From Planctomycetota bacterium (lineage in GTDB: Bacteria; Planctomycetota; Phycisphaerae; UBA1845; Fen-1342): a stretch of DNA of 64,000 nucleotides. The DNA lies in assembly GCA_018814045.1 (NCBI GenBank), contig JAHJAR010000288.1, forward strand, positions 62,001 to 126,000, written 5' to 3'. The notes below the pieces were generated by a model, which ran no database searches, had not been told where the DNA came from, and worked only from the letters and a program-made list of their open reading frames with translations. Position 1 is the stretch's first letter; each line of letters begins with the position of its first letter. Positions 52,585 through 61,626 of the stretch are shown here, piece after piece. The position numbers and the translations under genes were made by a program.

Positions 52585-53901
52585 ATGAGCGACACCATCC
52601 TGATCCGCGGCGGACGGGTCGTCGATCCGGCCCAGGGAATCGACGAAGTCAGCAATCTGGCGATTGCCGGCGGCCGAATCGCTGCCTTGGGGCCCAAGGC
52701 ACCAACCTCGGCGGACATCGAGATCGACGCCAGCGGGTTGATCGTGACACCGGGCCTGATCGATATGCACGTCCATCTCCGCGAACCGGGCTACGAGGAG
52801 AAAGAGACGATCGAGACCGGTACCGCCGCGGCAGCCGCCGGAGGGTTTACGGCTGTGGCCTGCATGCCTAATACCGATCCGCCGCTCGATAGCGATTCGG
52901 AGATCGAGTTCGTGCTGCGGCAGGCCGCGCGCGTGGGACACACGCATGTTTACCCGATTGGCGCGCTCACCAAAGGTCGCGCGGGCAAAGAACTGGCGGA
53001 GATCGGCCTTATGGTGCGCGCCGGAGCGGTCGCTTTCAGCGATGACGGCGACGGGATCGGTGACGCCGCCGTGTGCCAGCGCGCCATGCGCTATGTGAGC
53101 ATGTTCGACCGCCTCTTCATCCAGCACTGCGAGGAGCGCTCGCTGAGCGGCGGTTGCATGAACGCGGGCAAGACGGCCACGCGTCTCGGGTTGCCCGGCA
53201 TCCCGGCCGTCGCTGAGGTCATCATGGCACAGCGCGACATCACGCTCGCGCAGCAGACCAAAGTGCGCTACCACGTGGCCCACGTCTCGACCGCGGACAC
53301 CGTGGAGCTCGTACGCCAGGCCAAACGGCGGGGACAGGCGGTCACGACCGAGGTCACGCCGCACCACCTGCTGCTGACCGACGCGGAATGTGCCAGTTAT
53401 GACCCCAACTTCAAGATGAGTCCGCCACTGCGCAGTCAGGAAGACGTGGTTGCGCTGCGGGCCGGCGTGAGTGACGGCACGATCGACTGCCTGGTAACCG
53501 ATCACGCGCCGCACGCCCGACAGGACAAGGAGCACTCGTTCCAGAACGCGCCCTCCGGGCTGATCGGGCTGGAAACGGCTCTACCACTGTTCATCAAGGC
53601 TCTGATCGAGCCCGGTCTGATCGGCTGGCCGCGGTTGATCGAAGCCATGTCGACCCGCCCGGCCCGGCTGCTGGGTGTGCCGGGTGGCACGCTCACCGTG
53701 GGCGTACCCGCCGACGTGACGATCATCGATCCGTCCCAGGAGTGGACCATCGACGCCGAGCAGATGTGCTCCAAAAGCCGCAACACACCGTTCAACGGTT
53801 GGACCGTACGCGGCCGTGCGGCCGCCACGCTGGTTGGCGGCGAGTTCCGCCACGGCTCACCCAGCCAGGTAGGCCGAGCCGCGGAAGCAGCCCGCGTCTA
53901 A
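52585..53901 (+). CDS. pyrC: Dihydroorotase
   Basis: 438 residues from ATG 52585; the open frame upstream overlaps the divergent gene and is not coding. Pyrimidine synthesis step 3 (carbamoyl-aspartate to dihydroorotate). Amidohydrolase fold with the metal-binding [58 protein letters not shown] (His ligands), [13 protein letters not shown], the active-site Asp in [15 protein letters not shown], and [13 protein letters not shown] near the C-terminus. The length is typical of class I dihydroorotases. No pyrB is adjacent. A GNAT gene follows after 68 bp. Confidence 0.95.
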   Translation: MSDTILIRGGRVVDPAQGIDEVSNLAIAGGRIAALGPKAPTSADIEIDASGLIVTPGLIDMHVHLREPGYEEKETIETGTAAAAAGGFTAVACMPNTDPPLDSDSEIEFVLRQAARVGHTHVYPIGALTKGRAGKELAEIGLMVRAGAVAFSDDGDGIGDAAVCQRAMRYVSMFDRLFIQHCEERSLSGGCMNAGKTATRLGLPGIPAVAEVIMAQRDITLAQQTKVRYHVAHVSTADTVELVRQAKRRGQAVTTEVTPHHLLLTDAECASYDPNFKMSPPLRSQEDVVALRAGVSDGTIDCLVTDHAPHARQDKEHSFQNAPSGLIGLETALPLFIKALIEPGLIGWPRLIEAMSTRPARLLGVPGGTLTVGVPADVTIIDPSQEWTIDAEQMCSKSRNTPFNGWTVRGRAAATLVGGEFRHGSPSQVGRAAEAARV

Positions 53902-53969
53902 GCCGCGCGGGCGCAGTCAGTCGGCGAGCTGCAGCGGCCGCTTCGGGGGCGGCGGAGGTCCCCGGACCA

Positions 53970-54434
53970 GTGGAGCTTCTACCAGCCCATGTCGAACCGC
54001 ACCTGGCTCGAGTTCGCGAGCTGTTTCTGGAGTATGCCGACTGGCTCGGGTTCGACCTGTGCTTCCAGGGTTTTGAGCGAGAGTTGGCGGAACTGCCCGG
54101 CGAATACGCGCCGCCCAAGGGGCGTTTGTTGCTCGCGACCAGTGCGGGAACCACCGCCGGCTGCGTGGCGCTCCGCAGGTTCGCCGCCGACATCTGCGAA
54201 ATGAAAAGGCTCTACGTGCGGCCAGACTTCCGTGGCCGGGGCATTGGGCGAGCGCTCAGCGTGGCGATGATCGAACAGGCGCGGCAGATCGGCTATACGC
54301 GCATGCGTCTGGACACACTGGCGGGAATGACCGAAGCGGTCACACTCTACCGCGCGCTCGGTTTTGAGGAGACCGAAGCATACCGCTACAACCCCCTGGA
54401 ACAGGTTGTTTACCTGGAACTCCGCCTGCGGTGA
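53970..54434 (+). CDS. GNAT-family N-acetyltransferase
   Basis: About 154 residues from GTG 53970 (GGAGG 11 nt upstream); the open frame extends into pyrC, but the domain begins here ([19 protein letters not shown]). GNAT motif A is [19 protein letters not shown], with the acetyl-CoA-binding RGRGIG. Motif B is [19 protein letters not shown], and the ending is [12 protein letters not shown]. The substrate is not predictable. It lies just after pyrC and may be cotranscribed with it. Confidence 0.88.
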   Translation: MELLPAHVEPHLARVRELFLEYADWLGFDLCFQGFERELAELPGEYAPPKGRLLLATSAGTTAGCVALRRFAADICEMKRLYVRPDFRGRGIGRALSVAMIEQARQIGYTRMRLDTLAGMTEAVTLYRALGFEETEAYRYNPLEQVVYLELRLR

Positions 54435-54494
54435 GTCAACTCGGCAGCGCCGCGGGGCGCGCCCGCGGATCACTGTTGAGCGCAATCCCGCCGC

Positions 54495-56357
54495 TCAAGT
54501 GTCGGCGTTTTCGTCCTTCTTCTCGTTGACGGCTTGTTCCGGTGCGGCCTTGGGCTGAGCTTTCTGGTCCCCCTTGACGTCCGAGCTTTCGGCCACCTCT
54601 GTGCCCGTGGCGGACTGGTTCTGCCCCGCCGTGGCCTCCCCGGCTTCGCCCTCGGCAACCTGCCCGGTGTTGGCCCGGGATTCGTCCTCCGCCGTCACCG
54701 CGCTGGCCGACTCGTCCTGGGGCTCTGCGGTGCTGGCGTGAACGGGTTGCGGCAGGGGCATTTCGGGTGCGGCACCGGGCGCCGGGAGCTTGGCCAGCAA
54801 CTCCTCGCCGACATGCATCAGCACGTTGTCGTTGAGCGACAGGTTCTTGACCGCCTCCACCATGGTCGTGCTGGAGCGCCCCAGCTCGACCTCGACGGCT
54901 TCAATGTCGCCGCCGCGCTGCGCGAACACGAAGCTGCGCGATCCGCGCGTGAAGACGCACTGCACCGGGACCGCCAGCACGTTCTGCACATCTTCGATCA
55001 GCACCTTGACTTCGGCACTGTCGCCGGGTGAAAGGGGGGCATCCGTCTCGTCCAGCAGGATCTCCGCGGTATGCTCCTTCAGTTCGGGATTAAGCCAGCG
55101 ATGGGCGGAGTCAGCGAACTTGGCGATCCGCGAGATCTTCCCCGTGAACGACTGTCCCGGCACCGCGGGCACATTCACGACGCAATCCATACCTTCGGAT
55201 ACCTTGTGCCGGTCGGCCTCATGGATGCGGGTTGTGACGATCATCTGGCTGGTGTCGGGCAACACGATCAGCGTCTGGCCTTCGTAGACGCGTTCGCCCG
55301 GGGCGATCTGATTGTCGCTGCGCCAACTCCAGCCGTCGGAGGGATACTGCACGATGCCATCGACGGGCGCGAGAATCCGGCATTTCGCGAGCTGTTCGCG
55401 GAGCCGCCGCAGGCGCTTCTCGCACATCTTCAGCAGCTCTCCCTGTTCCTCGACCTTGGCCTCGGTCTGCACCGCGCGCGAGGCGGCCCGCTGCTGGACG
55501 CGATCCAGCTCTTCGCGCGCCCGCTCGACGGCGGACTCCTTCTGCTTGAGCGCCTTGGGCTTGTCGTAATTCTCCAGGATCAGCATCGAGAGCTGGTGCT
55601 GCTTGAGCGTCATCCTGGCCCGCTCCAGCTCGAAACGCAGGTCCTTGATCTTGGTGGCGGGTACGAAACCCTTCTCGTTCAGCGGGATGTTCTTGTCGAG
55701 GTCCTCCTGTTTGCGCTCGATGTCGCGCTCGGTCTGCTCGATGTTGATTTCGATATTCTGTTTGGCGGCCTCGTAGTCGCCCTTGATGTACTTCTCCAAC
55801 TCGAGCTCAGCCACCTGCAAGTCGATCTTGGCCTTCTCGACGTTGCTCTCGTTCTCCTTCTGGGTGATGTCGCGTTCTTCGGCCGCGGCCGTCAGCGCTG
55901 CCAGCAGCTTGCGTTGCTGCATCTCCTCCTGTTCCAGCCGCTCCTGGATAGCATCGGAGGCCAGTTCGACCAGTAGGGCACCCTTCTTGACGCGCGTGCT
56001 CTCATCCACCACCGTGCGGATCGTGCTTTGCCCCTCGACTTCGCACTTCAACTCGATCGAGTGTCGCGGCTTGAGCTCGCCATCTTCGGTGAGCGTGATG
56101 TGCAGATTCGCGGGTTCGACTACATAGAACGTGCCGCCCACCAGCCGGCCACCTAGAAACCGGTCAAACGCGCCCAGAGAGGACAGCACCGATGTTACTA
56201 CCGCTCCGAACCCGAGCGCGACCGCCCCAGCCAGCAGCCAGCGACGCATACGGCGGCGTCTTGTGGGCCGGGTCTGGCGCGCATACGAGACTGTCTGAAC
56301 CGCTCCCGAGTGCACTGCTTCGGTGGGGCGAGAGGGGGCCTCGGTGACGGTTTGCAT
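54495..56357 (-). CDS. HlyD-like periplasmic adaptor (efflux/secretion membrane fusion protein)
   Basis: 620 residues. Basic N-terminus, TM helix at about 41-62, a lipoyl/barrel-sandwich half (VEGQSTIRTVVDESTRVKKGALLVEL), a long coiled coil (about 125-330) and the second barrel half (KCRILAPVDGIVQYP). The beta-barrel and membrane-proximal part follow (DTSQMIVTTRIHEADRHKV, VPVQCVFTRGSRSFVFAQ). The last about 75 residues form an acidic Ala/Glu/Gln-rich tail (STAEPQDESASAVTAEDE), presumably disordered. Such proteins link inner-membrane pumps to outer-membrane exits. No ABC transporter or RND gene is adjacent. ATG 56357 lies downstream of a TACAAT-type -10. Confidence 0.88.
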   Translation of the reverse strand: MQTVTEAPSRPTEAVHSGAVQTVSYARQTRPTRRRRMRRWLLAGAVALGFGAVVTSVLSSLGAFDRFLGGRLVGGTFYVVEPANLHITLTEDGELKPRHSIELKCEVEGQSTIRTVVDESTRVKKGALLVELASDAIQERLEQEEMQQRKLLAALTAAAEERDITQKENESNVEKAKIDLQVAELELEKYIKGDYEAAKQNIEINIEQTERDIERKQEDLDKNIPLNEKGFVPATKIKDLRFELERARMTLKQHQLSMLILENYDKPKALKQKESAVERAREELDRVQQRAASRAVQTEAKVEEQGELLKMCEKRLRRLREQLAKCRILAPVDGIVQYPSDGWSWRSDNQIAPGERVYEGQTLIVLPDTSQMIVTTRIHEADRHKVSEGMDCVVNVPAVPGQSFTGKISRIAKFADSAHRWLNPELKEHTAEILLDETDAPLSPGDSAEVKVLIEDVQNVLAVPVQCVFTRGSRSFVFAQRGGDIEAVEVELGRSSTTMVEAVKNLSLNDNVLMHVGEELLAKLPAPGAAPEMPLPQPVHASTAEPQDESASAVTAEDESRANTGQVAEGEAGEATAGQNQSATGTEVAESSDVKGDQKAQPKAAPEQAVNEKKDENADT

Positions 56358-56471
56358 GACGTCTGTTCCTTCCCGCGTGCATGCCCAGGTGGGCGGATTG
56401 CCGACTCACCACGTCGTCTGCGGCCGTTCCAGGCGGCCGAGACCCCTCTATCCAAACCCTCTCTCCCCCGT

Positions 56472-56477
56472 ATTGTA
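56472..56477 (-). promoter_or_regulatory. Possible -10 element for the HlyD-like gene
   Basis: Minus-strand TACAAT at 56477-56472, about 115 nt before the ATG, in an otherwise non-coding 164-bp gap. The -35 region is weak. Confidence 0.3.
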
Positions 56478-56521
56478 CCCGAAAACCGACGCCGCGCTGC
56501 ACCGCGACCGCGTTTGCCACA

Positions 56522-57565
56522 CTATTCCACAAGCCAGCCGAGCAACTGGGCGGTGTTCTCTATAAGCCATCGTACCTTCCGGCGGACCATCTGAAGCACG
56601 CCGAAACCGGGAATCCGTCCAAACGAGCCCGTGGCCGCGATCGGAACCACTGACTCGGCGATCAGCGATTCGATCATCAGATCGGGTACCGCCCGGCGCT
56701 GCTGTTCGCCCAGTTGCCGTCTTAGCAGGTAACCCGTCAGGAACCGCCGCATGCGCGTCTCATCAAAAAACGCGGGCCACTCGCTGGGGGCCGAGCGGCC
56801 CCGAAGAATCGAGAACTGAAGCATGGCGTTGGCGACATCGACGATCCGCGGCTGCCGACGGGCGGCGTCGAGGTCCAGCACCACCGCCACCTTATGCCCG
56901 CGGAAGCGCATGTTGCCCGGATGCCAATCTCCATGAACGATCTCGACCGCCCATTCATCATAGCCCCGCGCGTTGACCGCGTCCGCCGCCTCGTCGTAAT
57001 GCTCGTACAGCTCTTGAGTTATCGACAGCAGTTCGGCCTCGTGCCCGAAGACCGAGTCGTGGCTGCTCAGCGTCGTCGGGATGGCATTCAGTCCGGACCG
57101 CACCGCTGGCGAATCGTGGAAGCTGCCCTTGGGCGGCAGCCAGTCCGTCCGAAACTCCTGCACGGCGCGATGATAGCGGGCCAGCGTTTTGCCGGCGTGC
57201 ATCGTCGCTTCCAGCGATTCGTCGTACGGATTGCCGGCCACGTACCGAAACAGCTCGTACACCCGACCGTTCAGTTGAAGCAGCGAATCTCCCTCGTCTC
57301 GCGTACCCACCAGCGCCGGCACCGGGAATCCGCGCTCGCGCAGGTGCTTCACCAGCGCATGCGAGAACGCCACCTTGTCCGGGTCGTCGCGACCGGCGGC
57401 ACGACGTTTGAGCAGGTAGCGACCGCGCTCGGTCACCAGCAGGAGCTTGGGCGACTTGCGCGAGCCGCGCGGATACTCCTTGGCGCTCTGGATCACGCCC
57501 AAATCATAGTGGCTGAGTACCATCGCCATCTCGTCCGGTGCGAATGTCTGGCGATCATGGGCCAT
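56522..57565 (-). CDS. APH-fold phosphotransferase
   Basis: About 347 residues from ATG 57565; GTG 57598 would add 11. Protein-kinase-like aminoglycoside-phosphotransferase fold. The N-lobe has ESARGRYLLK-type spacing (LLLVTERGRYLLKRRAAG), the hinge is YELFRYVAGNPYD, the catalytic loop is EIVHGDWHPGNMRF (Brenner HGDxHxxN), and the metal-binding DLD is in VAVVLDLDAARRQPR. It resembles CotS/homoserine-kinase-like members more than true aminoglycoside kinases; the substrate is unknown. It follows the secreted protein gene by 153 bp. Confidence 0.85.
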   Translation of the reverse strand: MAHDRQTFAPDEMAMVLSHYDLGVIQSAKEYPRGSRKSPKLLLVTERGRYLLKRRAAGRDDPDKVAFSHALVKHLRERGFPVPALVGTRDEGDSLLQLNGRVYELFRYVAGNPYDESLEATMHAGKTLARYHRAVQEFRTDWLPPKGSFHDSPAVRSGLNAIPTTLSSHDSVFGHEAELLSITQELYEHYDEAADAVNARGYDEWAVEIVHGDWHPGNMRFRGHKVAVVLDLDAARRQPRIVDVANAMLQFSILRGRSAPSEWPAFFDETRMRRFLTGYLLRRQLGEQQRRAVPDLMIESLIAESVVPIAATGSFGRIPGFGVLQMVRRKVRWLIENTAQLLGWLVE

Positions 57566-57618
57566 GGTGCGTCCACACGCTCTGCAAATGTCCCACACAG
57601 GAGACTACGGAAACGGGG

Positions 57619-57647
57619 ATCATAGCGCGCAACGAGTCGCCGATAAA
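57619..57647 (-). promoter_or_regulatory. Possible promoter of the phosphotransferase gene
   Basis: Minus-strand TTTATC (57647-57642), a 17-bp spacer and TATGAT (57624-57619). The start near 57612 favours the ATG at 57565 as start codon, with a 47-nt leader. Confidence 0.35.
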
Positions 57648-57718
57648 TCCCCCACACGCAGCGCGCGCCGCCCGAAACGGCGCGTAACGGCAGCCGGTTT
57701 GTCCAGATCGGGCGGCGT

Positions 57719-60322
57719 CTACTCAATCAGCAGGTCGATGAACGGGTCAATATCGAAACCATTGATGTCGCCGTCGCCGTTGATATCCGCGCTGCGCAAG
57801 CGGCACGGTCCGTAGGTGGCTTCAAACGCATCCGGGTCCTGCAAGGCCTCAATGAAGTAGTCAATGTCGAATCCGTTGACGTCGTTGTCGCCGTTCGTGT
57901 CACCGACAATCAGGTACTCGGCCGATAGGCTGGCGTCGCCGGTGACGGTGTGCGTCAGGACGGTCTGATTGTCCGGTTGATCGTCGCCCGCGACGTCCCA
58001 GTTGCAGAACGTCAGCAGCCTTTCGCCCGCGGTCGGCCGCTCAGGAGCAGTCAGCGTGACGTCGGCTCCGCTGTCGTAGAGGCGCTCGAACTCGGTCACG
58101 CCGTCACCCTCGCCATTCTTGTCCGGCGGGCTGACCTCGATCGAGATGCCCAGTAGGGGTGTGGAGCCGATCGTGAGTGTCCCAGTGGCGGAAGCGCTGT
58201 AATTGGCCACCGCCGCCGTGGACGGCGTCGTGAATTGGACGGCCACAACGGTCTGCCCGGCCGGCTGATCGTCGCCCGCGATCGTCCAGTGGCTGAAGGG
58301 TAGCCCGCCGTGCGACGCTGGTGCGGTCAGCGTAGCCGTGTCGTACAGCAAGTACGTCCGGCTGAAGGGCGTCTGCCCCGTCCCCTGCCCGTTGCGGTCG
58401 AGCGGTTCGATGCCGATCCAGGCCCCGTCCGTGGGCAGACTATCGACGTTGAGTGCCACTTCCGGGTAGAAGATGGCTGACGCGGTCGTCTCGCCGAGCA
58501 CGTCAAAGACCAGCGTCGTATTAGTGGTCTGCGGCGCTCCGTCGAGTTGCCACTCCATGAAAACGTGCCCGTTGGGCGCGCTGGCCGGCGCGGTGAGCGA
58601 GACGGTGGTGCCTTCGACGAAAGTGCGGCTGAAATCGGTGGTTCCATCCCCATTCCCGTTGTAATCGACCGGATCAACACCTATATCCACGTAGTTCGCG
58701 AACGGCCCGGACGTGATGAGCACGTCCCAGACGATGTCGTCCGTCGAAATGTGGCCGACACGCGTGCGCCAGCCGGCGGAATTGTCGGGGTTGGGGAATT
58801 CGTTGTAGTGCCAGAAGGTCACATCGTCGGTGTCGATCACCGTTCCGCTGTAGTCACCCCAGCGCACCGGGCTGCCGCCCTCGCCGGTGTAGTATCGTTC
58901 GCCGGCCATCATCAGCTTCGGAGACGAGATGTCGCCCGCGGGGTCTCCGGCCTCGCGGAAGGCGTAGTAGATCGAGGCATACTCGTTGACGCCCGAGCGG
59001 CAAAAGCCCATCAACATCGTCCCCGCGGCGTTGACCGCGACCGAGGGGAACCAGTGGTGCACGGCACTGCCGCTGCTCGTCCCGCTCTGCACGACGGAGA
59101 TCGACGTGGGCCAGTTGCTCGTGTCGACTTCGTACCAGCGGCACGCGGCGCGGCTGTTGCGCGAAATGTTGTGTGCGAACCATACCGAATCGTCCCGCCA
59201 CACCGCGTTGAAGACGCGCGTATCGACCGTGTCGAGTTTGGTGCTGCCGCCCTTCTGGTCGGCGCTGGGCGGGTCGAGGATCGTATCGACCGTGGCCGCC
59301 AGCTTGGTCAGCGTGGGCGTGCCGAGCGGGTCATTGACACCGAAGACGCTGATCTTGTCACTGGGATCGGAATCGACGAGGAAGGGGGCCTGGGGCGTGT
59401 CCCAATGTTGCGCCGGTTGAATGGTGAACGCGGTTCCGCCGCCCGGATCGGCGATGTTCCAGATGTCGCTGTAGGTCAGCGTGTTCTGGAAATCGAGCAA
59501 CTGCTGTTTAGGGAAGATGCGCAGTTTCGAATAGCGGTAGACGAACGTCGTCCGCGAGAACATGTTCCCGGTGATGTACAGCGCATTCGGACCGACACCC
59601 AATCCGGGGAAATCCGACCAGGTGTTCGACGCGCTGCCACCCTCCGTGGTCGAGTCAATCGCGTACTTCTTCCACGTGCCGTTCGGATCCGAATCATCCG
59701 AGACGGCGATCATGTAGTGCGAGTAGTAGTCGCTGGTTCTCAGAGCCAGAATGATGATAAACCAGCGCCCGCTATAGTGGTCGTAGATGACCTTCGGATC
59801 AGTCGTGAAGGTGCCGCCCGGCAACACCCCACTGAAGAAGACGGCCCAACTATAGCTGAACGTCTGCGTGCCGCCCGTCGTGTAGGCCCGGACCGTGGCG
59901 TTGTTGCACGCCATGACGTGCCCCGGACCAACGGCCAGGATCGGGTCCGGCGGAATTACGACACTTGAACCGCCGGCATTCCAACTGTTCAGCACACCCG
60001 TCGTGCTGCCGCCGGACTGATCGGCCAGAAAATCCACGTAGCCGCCAATAAGCTCGGGCGGCCCGGCGTTGTCCCGAAGCAGTGTGCCGTACGACCACAC
60101 GTCACCGATCGGATGCTCAAGCTGTCGCTTTGTCACCACCGCGTTGTCCTCGACTACGGAGGGCGGCGCGACCGTGACAGTGCCCGATTGGTCCGGCCGG
60201 CTCAGCTCCTGCATCTCCGAAATCTGCTCCGGTTGCTGTCCAACCGCCGCCAGCCCAACGCCGGCGAGCATGCAGAGCAGGCCGGCGTGCAGCCTGATTC
60301 TCGCCATTTCAGCAACGCGCAT
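57719..60322 (-). CDS. Secreted protein with InlB-like repeats and a dockerin-like C-terminus
   Basis: 867 residues from ATG 60322, preceded by GGAGGT at 8 nt. Signal peptide (LHAGLLCMLAGVGLAAVG). Residues about 40-515 are beta-rich, with Asp/Gly/Trp motifs suggesting a beta-propeller-like domain (PPDPILAVGPGHVMACNNAT, GNMFSRTTFVYRYSK); I cannot name a family. Three repeats of the divergent InlB B-repeat type follow, each with NGxGxG...F.R.Y...VTLTAP...W (about 555-795). The C-terminal module has two loops, GDTNGDNDVNGFDIDYF and ADINGDGDINGFDIDPF, around EATYGPCRLRS. A surface or extracellular role is likely; the C-terminal module is nearly shared with the protein at 61627. Confidence 0.8.
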   Translation of the reverse strand: MRVAEMARIRLHAGLLCMLAGVGLAAVGQQPEQISEMQELSRPDQSGTVTVAPPSVVEDNAVVTKRQLEHPIGDVWSYGTLLRDNAGPPELIGGYVDFLADQSGGSTTGVLNSWNAGGSSVVIPPDPILAVGPGHVMACNNATVRAYTTGGTQTFSYSWAVFFSGVLPGGTFTTDPKVIYDHYSGRWFIIILALRTSDYYSHYMIAVSDDSDPNGTWKKYAIDSTTEGGSASNTWSDFPGLGVGPNALYITGNMFSRTTFVYRYSKLRIFPKQQLLDFQNTLTYSDIWNIADPGGGTAFTIQPAQHWDTPQAPFLVDSDPSDKISVFGVNDPLGTPTLTKLAATVDTILDPPSADQKGGSTKLDTVDTRVFNAVWRDDSVWFAHNISRNSRAACRWYEVDTSNWPTSISVVQSGTSSGSAVHHWFPSVAVNAAGTMLMGFCRSGVNEYASIYYAFREAGDPAGDISSPKLMMAGERYYTGEGGSPVRWGDYSGTVIDTDDVTFWHYNEFPNPDNSAGWRTRVGHISTDDIVWDVLITSGPFANYVDIGVDPVDYNGNGDGTTDFSRTFVEGTTVSLTAPASAPNGHVFMEWQLDGAPQTTNTTLVFDVLGETTASAIFYPEVALNVDSLPTDGAWIGIEPLDRNGQGTGQTPFSRTYLLYDTATLTAPASHGGLPFSHWTIAGDDQPAGQTVVAVQFTTPSTAAVANYSASATGTLTIGSTPLLGISIEVSPPDKNGEGDGVTEFERLYDSGADVTLTAPERPTAGERLLTFCNWDVAGDDQPDNQTVLTHTVTGDASLSAEYLIVGDTNGDNDVNGFDIDYFIEALQDPDAFEATYGPCRLRSADINGDGDINGFDIDPFIDLLIE

Positions 60323-60481
60323 CACCGCTTACCTCCATTCGCCGAGAGCCCCGGATTCTCCTGGATCCGCTCGTCGGTGCCCCGCTTGGCGGCGTCTCAC
60401 AGAGAAGCGCCTGCGCACGCCGCCGCCGGGCCGTCTCCAGGTGATCTCCGCTTCTTTCCGCTACGCGCTCGCACGCGCAGC

Positions 60482-61321
60482 CTAGTTCCGCTGTCCCGCC
60501 CCGGACGGCGAGAGTGTCCGGTCTGGACGCCAGATCACTCGCAGCAGCTTTTCGCGTCGGCCCGGTTCGTAGCGGTGCGGATCGCCGGCCGCATCGGTGT
60601 CGGGCGCGGCCTCACGTGATGCGGTGCTGTCCAGGTTGCCCTTGCTGCCGGGCTGATCGTCGCCACCCTCACTGCCGGGCGGTGCCAGGCTCTGGCCGGG
60701 GGCCATCTGTTCTGCGCCGCCGGCCGCAAGCGCCTGGGCCCCGCCGGTGCCTTGCTGCAGGTTGCGCCCGTAGACACGCACCGCGAAGTTGGGCACAAAG
60801 CCGAACTCGTCCTCATCCCCCTTGAACCAGTCGATGCTGTCGTTCGGCCGCACCCACGCATAGTCAGAGCCGTGCGGCGCGTTCGGAGCCCAATAGCTGT
60901 GGAATTCACACTCGGCGTGAAAGGCGATGCCATAGCTGCCGGGCGGCAGCAGGATGGGCCGCGGCAAACGGAACTGCGCCCAGCCCTGGCGAACATCCAG
61001 GTGGTTGGCAAACTCAATCGTCTTCCACAGCGTACCCGGGCTGGTCGCGTCGGTACCGCGGTAGATCTCGACGCGCTTGTTGCACGGGTCTTTCGGATTG
61101 AAGGCGTAGAACGCGAACCCCGTCACCCGCGTGGGGTGCGTCAGCTCCCCAATCGGGGCGATCACCCGCACACACAGGTTGTCCGCCGGATCGAGAACCT
61201 GCCAGAAGTTCACGAAGGCCACCTCACCGTTACGCGGGACCGGATCACCGGAGTCGAACACCGTTTCGCGCGGCCCCGGCAAGGCGAGCGCTATCAGTAG
61301 GCAGCAAAGCGTGCCAATCAT
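60482..61321 (-). CDS. Secreted beta-sandwich protein of unknown function
   Basis: 279 residues from ATG 61321, preceded by AGGAGAG; a longer open frame upstream is not supported. Short signal peptide (MIGTLCCLLIALALPGP). The rest (about 25-185) looks like a single beta-sandwich, with several Trp and Cys residues (DNLCVRVIAP, NPKDPCNKRVEIYRG, GIAFHAECEFHSYWAP). The tail is low-complexity Gly/Ala/Asp/Pro-rich (about 190-279) with no dockerin-like ending. No named family is recognised. It lies between two dockerin-bearing genes on the same strand and may act with them. Confidence 0.7.
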   Translation of the reverse strand: MIGTLCCLLIALALPGPRETVFDSGDPVPRNGEVAFVNFWQVLDPADNLCVRVIAPIGELTHPTRVTGFAFYAFNPKDPCNKRVEIYRGTDATSPGTLWKTIEFANHLDVRQGWAQFRLPRPILLPPGSYGIAFHAECEFHSYWAPNAPHGSDYAWVRPNDSIDWFKGDEDEFGFVPNFAVRVYGRNLQQGTGGAQALAAGGAEQMAPGQSLAPPGSEGGDDQPGSKGNLDSTASREAAPDTDAAGDPHRYEPGRREKLLRVIWRPDRTLSPSGAGQRN

Positions 61322-61453
61322 GGTCAACTCTCCTGTAGTCCCCCGCTCCATCACCATACCCAGCCCGCCCGCCGAGGACCGATGTGGCCTGCACGAATCG
61401 CAATGCATGCCCGCTGCCCACGGGTCAGCCTGGTTTTCGACCTTCCAGCTTCA

Positions 61454-61483
61454 ACCCTAGCAGAACGACAGCCGCAAAGTCAA
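61454..61483 (-). promoter_or_regulatory. Possible promoter of the secreted beta-sandwich protein gene
   Basis: Minus-strand TTGACT (61483-61478), an 18-bp spacer and TAGGGT (61459-61454). The leader would be about 125 nt. The surrounding 305-bp gap otherwise holds the terminator at 61551-61596. Confidence 0.4.
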
Positions 61484-61550
61484 CCATTTGCTGGGCGAAC
61501 CACCCCCTGGCCCGGCCCCGAAACCGCCCGCCGGACTCCCCAACTCACAG

Positions 61551-61596
61551 CACGAATAAAGCCGCCGCACCCAGTTCGGCTGACCAGGTGCGGCGG
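61551..61596 (-). terminator. Rho-independent terminator of the zinc protease gene
   Basis: Minus-strand CCGCCGCACC (61596-61587) pairs perfectly with GGTGCGGCGG (61571-61562) over 10 bp and is followed by CTTTATTCG. It lies 31 bp after the stop codon. Confidence 0.82.
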
Positions 61597-61626
61597 GCGT
61601 GAAGCGCGTTTCAGAGTACCGGGCGC

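Noticed and set aside
56522-57565. Aminoglycoside-resistance enzyme
   Set aside because: The fold motifs fit, but the wider sequence resembles general APH-fold kinases and there is no resistance context.
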